DNA of 64,000 bases from Acidimicrobiales bacterium. GTDB taxonomy: Bacteria > Actinomycetota > Acidimicrobiia > Acidimicrobiales > SZUA-35. Made by a program: the position numbers and the translations under genes. The DNA lies in the NCBI GenBank assembly GCA_013003535.1, contig JABDIY010000028.1, forward strand, positions 89,631 to 153,630, read 5' to 3'. How positions within the stretch are numbered: position 1 is the first letter of the stretch; every line of letters starts with the position of its first letter. Under the pieces are notes generated by a model that was given only the letters and a program-made list of their open reading frames with translations, was not told where the DNA came from and did no database searches. This document shows positions 9,305-18,057 of this stretch, piece by piece.

Positions 9305-9458
9305 GATGAAGCCTTTCTTTGTAAATCCCGCGTTGGCGACCCCGAGCCCCGGTCGCATGCATGATCCTGCCCCATTTTCGCTTGGAAGTGCAAGCGAAGG
9401 AGGTGTCACGCCTGGACGGCGCGGCCGAACGGGATTGCAGAGAAGGGGTATATCGGGG

Positions 9459-10433
9459 TTAGGTGCGGCGGGATTTGATTTCGTCGATGACAGCGGGGAG
9501 GACTTTGTGGAGATCACCCTCCACGAAGTAATCCGCTTTCACCACCATGTTCGCTTCAGGATCGGTATTGATTGCCAGGATCTTCTTACTGGCCATCGCT
9601 CCTACCCAATGCTGAATTGCGCCGCTGATTCCGCTAGCCACATACAGTTCGGGGGCGATCCGCGTTCCGGTCTGACCAACCTGGTCCCGGTGGGGACGCC
9701 AACCATTGTTCGTGACCGCTCGGGAACAACCCACTCGACCACCCAACAGCTGTGCCAGCTCCTCCAACGGTGCAAACGCCTCAGCGGAACCGACGCCACG
9801 ACCGCCACCGAAAACGATCGGCGCAGTTGCCAGCGTGACGCCGGCTTCGGCCATCTCCCTCCCCACTACGTGGGTACGGGCATACAACTGATCAATGTCC
9901 ATCTCGATCGCCTCGATGTCGGCCACGTCGGTGCCAAGCGGTTCAGCCTCCAACGCATGATGGGCGATGGACACAATACGGGTGTCGGCGGTCAGAAGAG
10001 CTTCCTCCAGAAGCGACCCGCCCCACTGAATGCGGGTGAGAGCGACCTCGTGATCGGCCAGGTCGGCCGTCAACTGCGTGCAGTTGGCCACGAACGGCAG
10101 ATCGAGTCGGGCCGCAGCATGGGCCAAAACCTCGTTGCCTTTGCTCGTGCCGCTGGCGAGAACCACATCGGGCGAGATCTCATCGATAGCCAACTCCAGA
10201 GCCTGACCCCATGCCTCGGGGCTGAACACGTCGAGCACCTCGTTCTCAGCAACGTGGACCGTCTCAACCCCGAATTGGCCGGCGACCTCGGCAACAGCTT
10301 CAGCGTCCATGGACGAGCCACAGAGGAGTAGGTGGATCGTGCCATCGAGCGCCCTGGCGGCGGTGATGGCCTCCAAGGTTGCGGGCGAAATAGCTTCACC
10401 GTCGATTTCGGCCAATACAAGAATGTCGATCAT
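9459..10433 (-). CDS. etfA: Electron transfer flavoprotein, alpha subunit
   Basis: FAD-binding alpha subunit (324 residues) of the ETF heterodimer, which accepts electrons from flavin dehydrogenases and passes them to the quinone pool. The C-terminal FAD domain is clear: GVGSAEAF, SRAVTNNGWRPHRDQVGQTG, LYVASGISGAIQHWVGA, and AINTDPEANMVVKADYFVEG, all standard ETF-alpha motifs. The ATG overlaps the stop of etfB as ATGA (10431-10435), so the pair is translationally coupled. Downstream of a dimethylglycine/sarcosine dehydrogenase-like gene on the same strand, it is the likely electron acceptor of that enzyme. Confidence 0.96.
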   Translation of the reverse strand: MIDILVLAEIDGEAISPATLEAITAARALDGTIHLLLCGSSMDAEAVAEVAGQFGVETVHVAENEVLDVFSPEAWGQALELAIDEISPDVVLASGTSKGNEVLAHAAARLDLPFVANCTQLTADLADHEVALTRIQWGGSLLEEALLTADTRIVSIAHHALEAEPLGTDVADIEAIEMDIDQLYARTHVVGREMAEAGVTLATAPIVFGGGRGVGSAEAFAPLEELAQLLGGRVGCSRAVTNNGWRPHRDQVGQTGTRIAPELYVASGISGAIQHWVGAMASKKILAINTDPEANMVVKADYFVEGDLHKVLPAVIDEIKSRRT

Positions 10434-11203
10434 CAGAGGAGCCCCAACTCGTCGAACAAATCTACAATTGCCGGCGCAGCTTCTATGCCCTCGCCCAGCT
10501 TCACGGTGTTGGACTCCTGGGCAGGTGGTTGGATGAGCCGAACACGACGTTGACCACCAACTTCACCTTCGGCTTCGATCACACCTACTTCTACCTTCTT
10601 GGAGGCCAAGCGACCTTTCATGGTCGGGTAGCGAGGAAGGTTGAGCCCTTCTTTGACCCCCATGACGGCGGGCAGGGGAAGCTTGTAGACCTCGAAACCT
10701 CCATCGATTTCGCGTTTTGCGGTGACCATTCCAGCGCCAAGGTCAGGCTCGATGCCCTTGATTGCATTGACCATCGGGCGGCCAAGCGCATGGGCAACTC
10801 TTACGCCAACTTGAAAACCGCCTGAATCGGCGGATTCGTTGCCGAAAAGAATGAGATCGAAGGGACCGTCGTCGGCTTCCAACGTCTGGACTGCCGATGC
10901 GATTGCCCGGGCGGTGCGCTGAGGGTCCCACGGCGATCCATCGGTGCTGAGAAGAACCGCGCTTTGTACGCCCAGCGATGCGGCGTAACGAAGCTGTTCC
11001 TCAGCTTCGGGGGCACCCAGTGTCAACACGGTGGAATTTCCCTCGAAACGGTCAGCGAGTTGCACCGCTTCTTCTACTGCGCACTCCTCGTGAGGTGACA
11101 TGGCAAAACCGAGGTGAGCCGAATCTACATCCTGGCCGTCGGCGGTGATATTGATCTTCGCCCCCGGTGCTGGGACCCGCTTCACGCAACAAAGCACACG
11201 CAT
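10433..11203 (-). CDS. etfB: Electron transfer flavoprotein, beta subunit
   Basis: ETF beta subunit, 256 residues, with the expected MRVLCCVKRVPAPGAKI start and the AMP-binding region FDLILFGNESADSGGFQVG. The stretch LPRYPTMKGRLASKK contains the family's conserved beta-subunit recognition segment (LPRYP-type). An in-frame codon two residues upstream (11209) is an alternative start. It forms an operon with etfA and follows the DMGDH-like gene after a 180-nt gap that holds a repeat/hairpin element. Confidence 0.96.
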   Translation of the reverse strand: MRVLCCVKRVPAPGAKINITADGQDVDSAHLGFAMSPHEECAVEEAVQLADRFEGNSTVLTLGAPEAEEQLRYAASLGVQSAVLLSTDGSPWDPQRTARAIASAVQTLEADDGPFDLILFGNESADSGGFQVGVRVAHALGRPMVNAIKGIEPDLGAGMVTAKREIDGGFEVYKLPLPAVMGVKEGLNLPRYPTMKGRLASKKVEVGVIEAEGEVGGQRRVRLIQPPAQESNTVKLGEGIEAAPAIVDLFDELGLL

Positions 11204-11300
11204 GATCAAAGAGCCTTACTTGAGGAACTGGCATGCCAGCCGGAGGCGAGGGCGTTGCCGCCAGAAGTGCCGAACAAATCCGAGCGGTTCGTGTGATGCC

Positions 11301-11342
11301 CGGAGGCAAAGCCTCCGTGGCGTTTAAACGGCCCCCGGAGGG
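11301..11342. repeat. Dispersed hairpin element, copy 1
   Basis: CGGAGGC-AAA-GCCTCCG (11301-11317) is a 7-bp hairpin. It is followed by the palindrome CGTTTAAACG (11321-11330) and by CGGAGGG (11336-11342), which could compete for pairing with GCCTCCG. A related sequence occurs at about 32910-32948. It lies between the DMGDH-like stop and etfB, where it could be a partial terminator or attenuator setting the ETF:dehydrogenase ratio. The rest of the 11210-11383 gap shows nothing else I recognise. Confidence 0.55.
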
Positions 11343-11383
11343 ACAGGACAGCATTCGTTGGTTCGCGCACTGGATCTACCCAA

Positions 11384-13915
11384 CTAGCCCTTCAGGCGGG
11401 TGTCGTCGGGGTCAAAGACACTGCCTTCGATGGCGGCCACCTTGATCGGGAAGAGCTCGTTCATGTACATCACCTTGAAGTCCGCCCCGACCTCGACCAT
11501 ATCGGCCGGGAGGTATCCGAGCAGAAGATGCTTGCCAACGCTGGGGCCTGGACCGGCGGTGCAAACTCGCGACACGCGTCCATGGCTGTCCACGATTCGC
11601 TCACCGGCGACGGTCATGATGGGCTCGTTGCCACCCTGCATGTAGCGTTTCCGGCCCTGACTGTCGGTGTTGTCCTCCACGGTGAAGGTGCACATCTTGG
11701 CGGCGGGACCGTCCTCGCGAGCCTTCAAATAGGCCTCCTTACCGATGAAATCGGCAGCCTTGACCATGGGGCGGGCCAGCCCAGCTTCGACGGGTGAGTA
11801 CTCGCTCTCGAGTTCCGCACCCATGAGGCGGTAACCCTTCTCGAGACGACCGGACGTTCCGTACACCCCGCCACCGGTGGGGCGCAAACCATGCTCGGCG
11901 CCCGCTTCCATGAGGGCATCCCAGAGCGCCGGGCCGTTGTCCCAGGCGGTGTAGATTTCCCAACCGGTGTCGCCAACATAGGAAATCCGGAACAGTGTGG
12001 CCTTGATCGGACCGCTGGCGGTCTGGAGCTCCACGTTGCGCAGAGAACCATACGGCGACCCTTCTTGGCTCAGATCGTGATCGGTGAGCGCTCCTACCAC
12101 CGCGGGGGCATTGGGGCCCCACACTCCGAGCGTTGTGGTTTCGAGCGTGATGTCTTTGAAGGTCACGCCGGTCTCGGGCATGTGCTTCTTGATCCAGAAA
12201 GAATCCCGGCCGCCGTCGAACACACCGGTGACGATTCGGACCGTGTCTTCGGCGGTGCGCATCATGGTGAGATCAGAGTGGAACCCTCCGTCGGGCGTGA
12301 GCCACGGGGTATAGACGCTGGAGCCGACAGGCTTGTCTACCTTGTTGACCGCAAGGTACTCGGCGTAGGCAACGGCACCGGGGCCGCTCAGCTCATAGAC
12401 CTGAAAGGCCGAGAGGTCCACCATGCCGGCGTTCTCGCGAAGGTTCAGATGCTCCCCGAGAGTGATCGGGCTCCACCAGCGATTGTCCCACTCGACCTCG
12501 CGTTCGCTGAGGCCGTAGCGCTCAACGAGGTCGGCGTTCGAGTTGTACCACTGGGGCCGTTCCCAAGTGCGGGCGGAAAAGAACTCTGCGCCTAATGCCT
12601 CCTGGCGGCTGAAGTACGGACTGACCTGGAGATTACGGCGACCCTCCCACTGCTCAGAAGGATGCACGATGCCGTAGGTCTTGTTGAAGTGTTCCTCGGC
12701 GCGGGCCCAGATGTGGTCATCGCTCTTCTCCTGCTCATAGAAGCGGGCAATATCTGAGGCGTGGGCATCGATGACCCGGGGATAGCCGTATGTCATCCAC
12801 TCGGCAACGACCTGGGCCATGCCAGGGCCCTCCTTGACCCAGACTGCCGATGCGGCCCACAGATTGCGGACTTCGGGGATTTCACCGAGACAAGGCATAG
12901 CATCCGGCGTGAGGCTCAGAAGTCCGTTGATGGCGTACTTGATCTCGGCATCACCCAGCATGTCCATCAGCTCGATGGCCTCTTCCATCTGTTGATCGAA
13001 ATCGTCCGGGGTGAATGGCATTTCGGTGGGGCTGAGCGCCGCTTCCTCATTGGATGGAATCTCATCCGGGTGGTGAAGGATCGGCCGATGAGCGTAAGAC
13101 CCGACCTCCATGGATCCCGAGGACTGCCGTTCGTAGCAGAAGGTGTCCATGTCACGGACGATCGGGTAGCCGATCTCGTTGTTGGTTTCGGCCAGGATGT
13201 CCATGGGACCGACATCGGCCATCTGGTGTACTGCTGGCACCAAAGGTATATATGCACCTGCGAGGTTGGCGGTCTGGTTGCTCCAACAGCCGGTGGCGAT
13301 CACCACCGTGTTGGCCATGATCGTGCCCTTGTCTGTCACCACGCCGGTGATCTTCTTCTGCCCGGGTACGTGGCTGTTCTCGGTCAGCAGGTCGGTGACC
13401 ATTGTGTTGGCGAATACGCTGAGATTGCCTGCCTCCTGGGCTTTCTTGCGCATTTGCGTGCCGGTTTCCAGCGAGTCCACAACCGAAACGGTTGGGCAGT
13501 AGAAGCCCCCCAGAATTACGTTTTCATTGATGAAGGGAACCAGTTCTTTCACCTGCGCCGGAGTGAGGAGCTGGGCCTCGACACCCCAGGCCATTGCGCT
13601 CGTCATACGGCGGTTGAACTCAGCCATACGCTCTTCGGTTCGGGCAACTTCGATTCCGCCACTGTCAACACTAAGGCCCAGATCCCGATACTGATTGGCG
13701 CTCTGCACGCCGAGTAGCGCCATCTCCTTGTTGTGGTCGACCGGGAAGATGAAGTTTGACGCGTGACCCGTGGAGCCACCGGGGTTGGGCAATGGGCCCT
13801 TGTCGATCTGCACGATGTCGGTCCAGCCGAGGTCAGAGAGGTGACCTACGAGACAGTTGCCGACGATGCCGGCGCCGATGACTACGACATTGGCGGTGGA
13901 GGGGAAATCGATCAC
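11384..13915 (-). CDS. FAD-dependent dimethylglycine/sarcosine dehydrogenase-like protein 1
   Basis: An 843-residue flavoprotein with the two-part layout of DMGDH/sarcosine dehydrogenase. The N-terminal DAO domain (residues 1-about 430) has the dinucleotide motif VVVIGAGIVGNCLVGHL and the STGHASNFIFP segment, whose His corresponds to the covalent-FAD His of DMGDH. The C-terminal GcvT-like/aminomethyltransferase domain (LRENAGMVDLSAFQVYELSG, YVGDTGWEIY, PVEAGLARPMVKAADFIGK) is the part that receives the methyl-derived C1 on tetrahydrofolate in known enzymes. The GTG at 13915 is chosen because GAGGT lies 5 nt upstream; a longer frame reaches 13975. etfBA follow downstream, and a GntR gene is divergent. 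Exact substrate (dimethylglycine, sarcosine, other N-methyl amine) is not determined. Confidence 0.9.
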   Translation of the reverse strand: MIDFPSTANVVVIGAGIVGNCLVGHLSDLGWTDIVQIDKGPLPNPGGSTGHASNFIFPVDHNKEMALLGVQSANQYRDLGLSVDSGGIEVARTEERMAEFNRRMTSAMAWGVEAQLLTPAQVKELVPFINENVILGGFYCPTVSVVDSLETGTQMRKKAQEAGNLSVFANTMVTDLLTENSHVPGQKKITGVVTDKGTIMANTVVIATGCWSNQTANLAGAYIPLVPAVHQMADVGPMDILAETNNEIGYPIVRDMDTFCYERQSSGSMEVGSYAHRPILHHPDEIPSNEEAALSPTEMPFTPDDFDQQMEEAIELMDMLGDAEIKYAINGLLSLTPDAMPCLGEIPEVRNLWAASAVWVKEGPGMAQVVAEWMTYGYPRVIDAHASDIARFYEQEKSDDHIWARAEEHFNKTYGIVHPSEQWEGRRNLQVSPYFSRQEALGAEFFSARTWERPQWYNSNADLVERYGLSEREVEWDNRWWSPITLGEHLNLRENAGMVDLSAFQVYELSGPGAVAYAEYLAVNKVDKPVGSSVYTPWLTPDGGFHSDLTMMRTAEDTVRIVTGVFDGGRDSFWIKKHMPETGVTFKDITLETTTLGVWGPNAPAVVGALTDHDLSQEGSPYGSLRNVELQTASGPIKATLFRISYVGDTGWEIYTAWDNGPALWDALMEAGAEHGLRPTGGGVYGTSGRLEKGYRLMGAELESEYSPVEAGLARPMVKAADFIGKEAYLKAREDGPAAKMCTFTVEDNTDSQGRKRYMQGGNEPIMTVAGERIVDSHGRVSRVCTAGPGPSVGKHLLLGYLPADMVEVGADFKVMYMNELFPIKVAAIEGSVFDPDDTRLKG

Positions 13916-13954
13916 GTTGAACCTCGGTGGAGTTGATCTGCTTGTGGGCCGGGA

Positions 13955-13974
13955 GATATCAAAGTGATATATCA
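13955..13974. promoter_or_regulatory. Candidate GntR operator in divergent promoter region
   Basis: The perfect palindrome TGATATATCA (13965-13974) stands next to GATATC (13955-13960), giving an AT-rich patch in an otherwise GC-rich 150-nt intergenic region between the DMGDH-like gene and the GntR gene. Position and symmetry suit an operator for the adjacent regulator, and the TATATC core may also serve as a -10 region. This is inference from context. Confidence 0.45.
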
Positions 13975-14067
13975 ACGACGTATCGGTGGTATCGTAGGGC
14001 GAGCGTCACATCGACGCAACTGCATGTCCTCCAAAGTCCACTCTCTCCAAGAAGTCCTTTCCCGCTC

Positions 14068-14724
14068 ATGTCCGAACAGAACTCCCTTGCCGAGCAGGCC
14101 TACCAAATGATCCGCTCGCAAATCGTCCGGCTCACGCTCGCCCCTGGTGATGTCCTGCGGGAAGATGTGTTGCAGGAACAATTGAGAATTGGCAGAACGC
14201 CGATCCGGGAAGCACTACAGCGCCTCGCCCGAGAGCACTTTGTGAACATCATTCCCCGGCGCGGAATGATCGTGGCGGGCATCGAGGTAGAAGAACTCGC
14301 GCTCCTCTTCGAAACCCGCACGGTCCTCGAGCCTTATGCCGCTCGCCTGGCTGCCGCACGCGGGAACAAAACGCACTGGGAGGAGATGGCTAGGGCCATC
14401 GCCTTGAGCGCCTCGGCCGACAACGAAGAGCTCATGGCGATCGATCATCGCTGCCACGAGCTGATGTGGCTCGCCGCCGGCAACCGATTCCTGATCGACA
14501 CCCTCGACGTTCTCTACGCCCAAAGCGATCGACTATGGCATCTGTACCTCAGCGACGTCGCCGACATGAACGATGCGGTGGATGAACACCGGGATTTGCT
14601 GAGCGCACTGCGTTCGGGCGACGGCGAGCGATCAGCCAAACTGATGGAAGCCCACGTCCGCGCTTTTGATTCTCAGATTCGCCAAGCCGTCACCGCCCGC
14701 CTCGCCGCCCCCCTCACGTCGTGA
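14068..14724 (+). CDS. GntR-family transcriptional regulator (FadR/FCD type)
   Basis: A 218-residue one-component regulator. The N-terminal winged helix is visible as AYQMIRSQIVRLTLAPGDVL and IGRTPIREALQRLAREHFV, the standard GntR helix-turn-helix. The C-terminal FCD effector domain contains the spaced acidic/His residues (DHRCHELM, DEHRDLLSALRSGD, MEAHVRAFD) that bind metal or carboxylate ligands in this subfamily. The ATG at 14068 gives a normal N-terminus; the frame extends upstream to 13927 but that part covers the promoter region. Divergent from the DMGDH-etf operon and directly upstream of fhs, it probably controls one-carbon genes on one or both sides. Confidence 0.9.
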   Translation: MSEQNSLAEQAYQMIRSQIVRLTLAPGDVLREDVLQEQLRIGRTPIREALQRLAREHFVNIIPRRGMIVAGIEVEELALLFETRTVLEPYAARLAAARGNKTHWEEMARAIALSASADNEELMAIDHRCHELMWLAAGNRFLIDTLDVLYAQSDRLWHLYLSDVADMNDAVDEHRDLLSALRSGDGERSAKLMEAHVRAFDSQIRQAVTARLAAPLTS

Positions 14725-14864
14725 CCCTCGCTGAGGATCCTCCGCAACTTTCCACGATGCAGCAAGTTTCCACATAATGGGAACTTTCCTGCCGATCGTG
14801 TGGCGCCCGCCGAAACCCGAACCCTACAGTTAGACGATCTAACCACCTACGAAAGTGAGCCGTT

Positions 14865-16562
14865 GTGGCCTTCCCTTCGGATCTAGAGATTGCCAAGGGT
14901 GCCAAGCTGCGCCCTCTCAACGAGATCGCCGAGGCTTCGGGGATTCCCATCGAATACCTCGAGCCCTACGGCTCCGGCGCCGCCAAGATCAAGCTCGATG
15001 CCATCGACGCAATGGCCGACCGGCCGACCGCGAAATATGTTGTCGTCTCCGCAATCACACCGACGCCGTTGGGCGAGGGCAAGACCACCACGACCGTCGG
15101 CTTGGGTCAGGCCTTCCAACACATTGGATCCTCAGCCACCATCGCAATTCGCCAGCCCTCCATGGGTCCAACATTCGGAATCAAGGGCGGAGCGGCCGGC
15201 GGCGGTTATGCGCAGGTCGTACCCATGGAGCTGTTCAACCTCCATCTGACTGGAGACATGCACGCCGTCACCGCAGCCCACAACCTGTGCTCGGCCATGG
15301 TTGACGCCCACATCTACCAAGGCAACGAAACTGGGCTAGACCTCCACAACATCACGTGGCGACGAGTTCTGGATGTGAACGATCGAGCGCTCCGCAACAT
15401 CGTGGTCGGACTGGGTGGTCGACTCGACGGCATCCCTCGCGAAACCGGCTTCGACATCACGGCGGCCTCTGAGGTCATGGCCGCGCTGGCACTCTGCACA
15501 GGCCTGCGGGACCTCCGGGATCGCCTGGGACGGATCGTGATCGGCTACACCAAGGAGGGGACACCGGTCACCGCCGAAGACATCGGAGCCGCCGGGTCCA
15601 TGACGGTCATTCTCACCGAGGCCATCAAACCCAACCTCATGCAGACACTCGAGAACACGGCGGCATTGGTTCACACCGGCCCGTTCGGAAACATCGCTAC
15701 CGGCAACTCATCAATCGTGGCCGACCAGATCGGTATCCACATGAACGAGTTCCTCCTCACCGAAGCCGGATTCGGGGCCGACATGGGCGCCGAGCGATTC
15801 TTCAACATCAAGTGCCGCTACTCCGGCCTCGCCCCCGACGCCGCCGTTCTCGTGGCAACCGTGCGAGGGTTGAAAGCTCACTCCGGTAACCACAAGATCG
15901 TGGCCGGGCGAGAACTTCCCGAGGCGTTGCTGGCGGAAAATCCCGACGAGGTTCACCAGGGCGGCGACAATCTCCGCAAACAATTGGAGAACATGCAGGT
16001 CCACGGGGTTTCTCCGGTTGTGGCCATCAACGTCTTCCCCGGTGATCACGATGCCGATATCAACGCCATCAAGGAGATCGCGGCCGAGTACGGGGCACGA
16101 GTAGCAGTCGCCACCCACTTCTCCGACGGCGGCCGCGGCGCCACCGATTTGGCCGAAGCCGTTCGTGACGCGGCCAACGAACCCTCGGAGTTCAAGTTGC
16201 TCTACCCCGCCGAGGCCTCACTCAAAGACAAAATCCACGCGGTTGCCACCAAGGTCTACGGTGCTGACGGCGTGGAGTACAGCGCGGCCGCCGACAAGCA
16301 GTTGGCGAGCTATACCGCAGCTGGGTTCGGCAACCTGCCCGTGTGCATCGCCAAAACCCACCTTTCGATTTCCTCAGATCCCACGAAAAAGGGGGCGCCG
16401 AAAGGGTGGACACTACCCGTGCGAGAGGTTCGGGCTTCGGTAGGAGCCGGATTCATCTATCCTCTGTGTGGAGACATGCGCACCATGCCCGGGCTCGGGA
16501 ATACCCCGGCCGCCCAAAAAATCGATATCGACGCAAACGGCGAGATCGTCAACCTCTCCTAG
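14865..16562 (+). CDS. fhs: Formate--tetrahydrofolate ligase
   Basis: ATP-dependent ligase interconverting formate plus THF and 10-formyl-THF; in methyl oxidation it can run toward formate and gain ATP. The 565-residue protein has the P-loop-like motif TPLGEGKTTTTVGL, IRQPSMGPTFGIKGGAAGGG, and the C-terminal MRTMPGLGNTPAAQ typical of the family. GTG start at 14865. The gap 14725-14864 after the GntR gene likely holds its promoter, though I cannot place it firmly. It is followed after 15 nt by an MTHFR-type gene, so both are probably co-transcribed and feed the formate dehydrogenase at the window start. Confidence 0.97.
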   Translation: MAFPSDLEIAKGAKLRPLNEIAEASGIPIEYLEPYGSGAAKIKLDAIDAMADRPTAKYVVVSAITPTPLGEGKTTTTVGLGQAFQHIGSSATIAIRQPSMGPTFGIKGGAAGGGYAQVVPMELFNLHLTGDMHAVTAAHNLCSAMVDAHIYQGNETGLDLHNITWRRVLDVNDRALRNIVVGLGGRLDGIPRETGFDITAASEVMAALALCTGLRDLRDRLGRIVIGYTKEGTPVTAEDIGAAGSMTVILTEAIKPNLMQTLENTAALVHTGPFGNIATGNSSIVADQIGIHMNEFLLTEAGFGADMGAERFFNIKCRYSGLAPDAAVLVATVRGLKAHSGNHKIVAGRELPEALLAENPDEVHQGGDNLRKQLENMQVHGVSPVVAINVFPGDHDADINAIKEIAAEYGARVAVATHFSDGGRGATDLAEAVRDAANEPSEFKLLYPAEASLKDKIHAVATKVYGADGVEYSAAADKQLASYTAAGFGNLPVCIAKTHLSISSDPTKKGAPKGWTLPVREVRASVGAGFIYPLCGDMRTMPGLGNTPAAQKIDIDANGEIVNLS

Positions 16563-16577
16563 CTAGGTGAACCAAAA

Positions 16578-17435
16578 ATGACCATCGAGTCCACACCCCA
16601 GCAGTACCGCCGCAATCTCATTCGTGAGATGACCTACGAGCTCATACCGATGAAAAGCGTCGAGAAGGCGATGCTCGATCTCGCTCCCGGCTCGACGGTG
16701 TCCGTCACGTGCTCCCCGGTGAAAGGCATCGATGCAACCATGCAGCTCACCGAGGAGATCAGACGCCTTGGCCATCATCCCGTCCCTCACATCGCGGCCC
16801 GTCTTGTGGAGTCCCACCAGCACACCAAACTGATCGCGAAATGGTTGCAGGCCGAGGGTCTCACCACGCTGTATCTCATCGGCGGTGACGCCTCCAAGCC
16901 AGTTGGCCCGTATGACGAGGCGTTCACCTTCCTCCGGGATCTTCTGGACGAGGATCCCGGGCTCAGCACTGTTGGTGTCGGCAGTTATCCCGATGGCCAT
17001 GCGCTCATAGATTCGGCAACCTTGAAGAACGTCCTCCACAAGAAGCAGGCATTGCTCGCCGAGGCAGGGGTGGCCGGCTATACCAGCACCCAGATGTGCT
17101 TCGACCCCAGCACCATACGAACCTGGCTGGAGGCCGAACGAGCCGACGGTTTGACGCTCCCTGTGATGCTGGGGATTCCCGGTGTCATCAACCAGACCAA
17201 ACTCCTCTCCATGGGCGTCCGTCTCGGGATCGGTGCTTCGCTCCGGTATCTGCGCAAGAACAGATCCAGCGTGTCCCGCATGTTGGCGCCCGGGGGTTAT
17301 GACCCCAACCAGCTCCTCACCCCAATGGAGAACGACCTGGAGCGCCTCGGGATCACCGGTCTTCACTGCTTCACGTTCAACCAGGTGGAGAACACCCGGA
17401 TCTGGGCCGAAGCAACCGTAGAAGACCTGAGTTGA
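16578..17435 (+). CDS. Methylenetetrahydrofolate reductase-type protein
   Basis: A 285-residue TIM-barrel protein of the MTHFR superfamily that would interconvert methyl-THF and methylene-THF using a flavin. Seen directly: SVTCSPVKGIDATMQL, HIAARLVES, LTTLYLIGGDASKPVG, VAGYTSTQMCFDPSTIRTWL, LPVMLGIPGVINQTKLLSMG. The segment YLIGGD matches the family's LRGD-like loop, and the long C-terminal half ends in HCFTFNQVENT, close to the usual 'H.yt.n'. It is a divergent member, so a role in catabolic methyl-THF oxidation rather than methionine synthesis is possible. Placed 15 nt after fhs in the same direction. Confidence 0.82.
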   Translation: MTIESTPQQYRRNLIREMTYELIPMKSVEKAMLDLAPGSTVSVTCSPVKGIDATMQLTEEIRRLGHHPVPHIAARLVESHQHTKLIAKWLQAEGLTTLYLIGGDASKPVGPYDEAFTFLRDLLDEDPGLSTVGVGSYPDGHALIDSATLKNVLHKKQALLAEAGVAGYTSTQMCFDPSTIRTWLEAERADGLTLPVMLGIPGVINQTKLLSMGVRLGIGASLRYLRKNRSSVSRMLAPGGYDPNQLLTPMENDLERLGITGLHCFTFNQVENTRIWAEATVEDLS

Positions 17436-17504
17436 CGCGGCCTCCAAGCGGGCAACTCACCGACGAAGCACAGGTTTGGTTACACAACGGTTACAGCTCC
17501 CGAT

Positions 17505-17510
17505 CATACT
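17505..17510 (+). promoter_or_regulatory. -10 box of small hypothetical gene
   Basis: CATACT lies 7 nt before a GTG at 17518, the leaderless arrangement seen repeatedly in this window. It is used to choose that start over the upstream in-frame codon at 17476. Confidence 0.4.
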
Positions 17511-17517
17511 TTCCGCA

Positions 17518-17952
17518 GTGAGCGAGGGCACACGAATCGAGAGGGTGTTTTTTCAGTCCACGGCCCAGCTGGCCATGGGACCTGGAAGCGCGCTCATTCA
17601 AGGCTTCCTTTCCGAAGCGGTAGGGGCCCGTATGTGTTTGGCGCTGATCGCTCGACCAGACGGAAGGTTCACGCTCGTCTTGGACAACGAGTGGATCGGG
17701 CTGGGATTCCGAATCCGGGACCGGGAAGCGGGTGTAACTCTGACCGATGATTTCGAGATCCCTCGCCAGGCGATTCAGGCCGTCATCGCCGGCTGGCCGG
17801 CCGATTGGGATGCGGACGCTTCACCCACCCTCTCAACGCACTACTCCCACGACAACATTCCTCACTTGTCAGTTAACGACGCAGAGATCACTGCAGACCC
17901 GTCATCTGTGACCTGGATCGATGAGCCTACAGCTCGATTGCCCCACCAATAG
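17518..17952 (+). CDS. Hypothetical protein, 144 residues
   Basis: Not recognised. A soluble, moderately acidic protein without signal peptide or membrane segment. Visible features are an alpha/beta-looking core (FFQSTAQLAMGPGSALIQGF, RFTLVLDNEWIGLGFRIRD) and an acidic C-terminal third. Codon use looks coding through its length. The GTG start at 17518 is chosen from the adjacent CATACT box; a start at 17476 would add 14 residues. It lies alone between the MTHFR-type gene and an MFS transporter, co-directional with both. Confidence 0.55.
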   Translation: MSEGTRIERVFFQSTAQLAMGPGSALIQGFLSEAVGARMCLALIARPDGRFTLVLDNEWIGLGFRIRDREAGVTLTDDFEIPRQAIQAVIAGWPADWDADASPTLSTHYSHDNIPHLSVNDAEITADPSSVTWIDEPTARLPHQ

Positions 17953-18057
17953 CTCAGTAATCTCTGTCACGTTCCTGCTCATCGTGGCGCAAATGCGGCA
18001 CACTTTGGGTCCGAGCGAATCCTGGTCTTCAGCGCTCCCAACGTAAACGGATACCTC

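Noticed and set aside
12761-13717. 318-residue plus-strand ORF
   Set aside because: Shadow of the DMGDH-like gene; no start signal and no recognisable domain.
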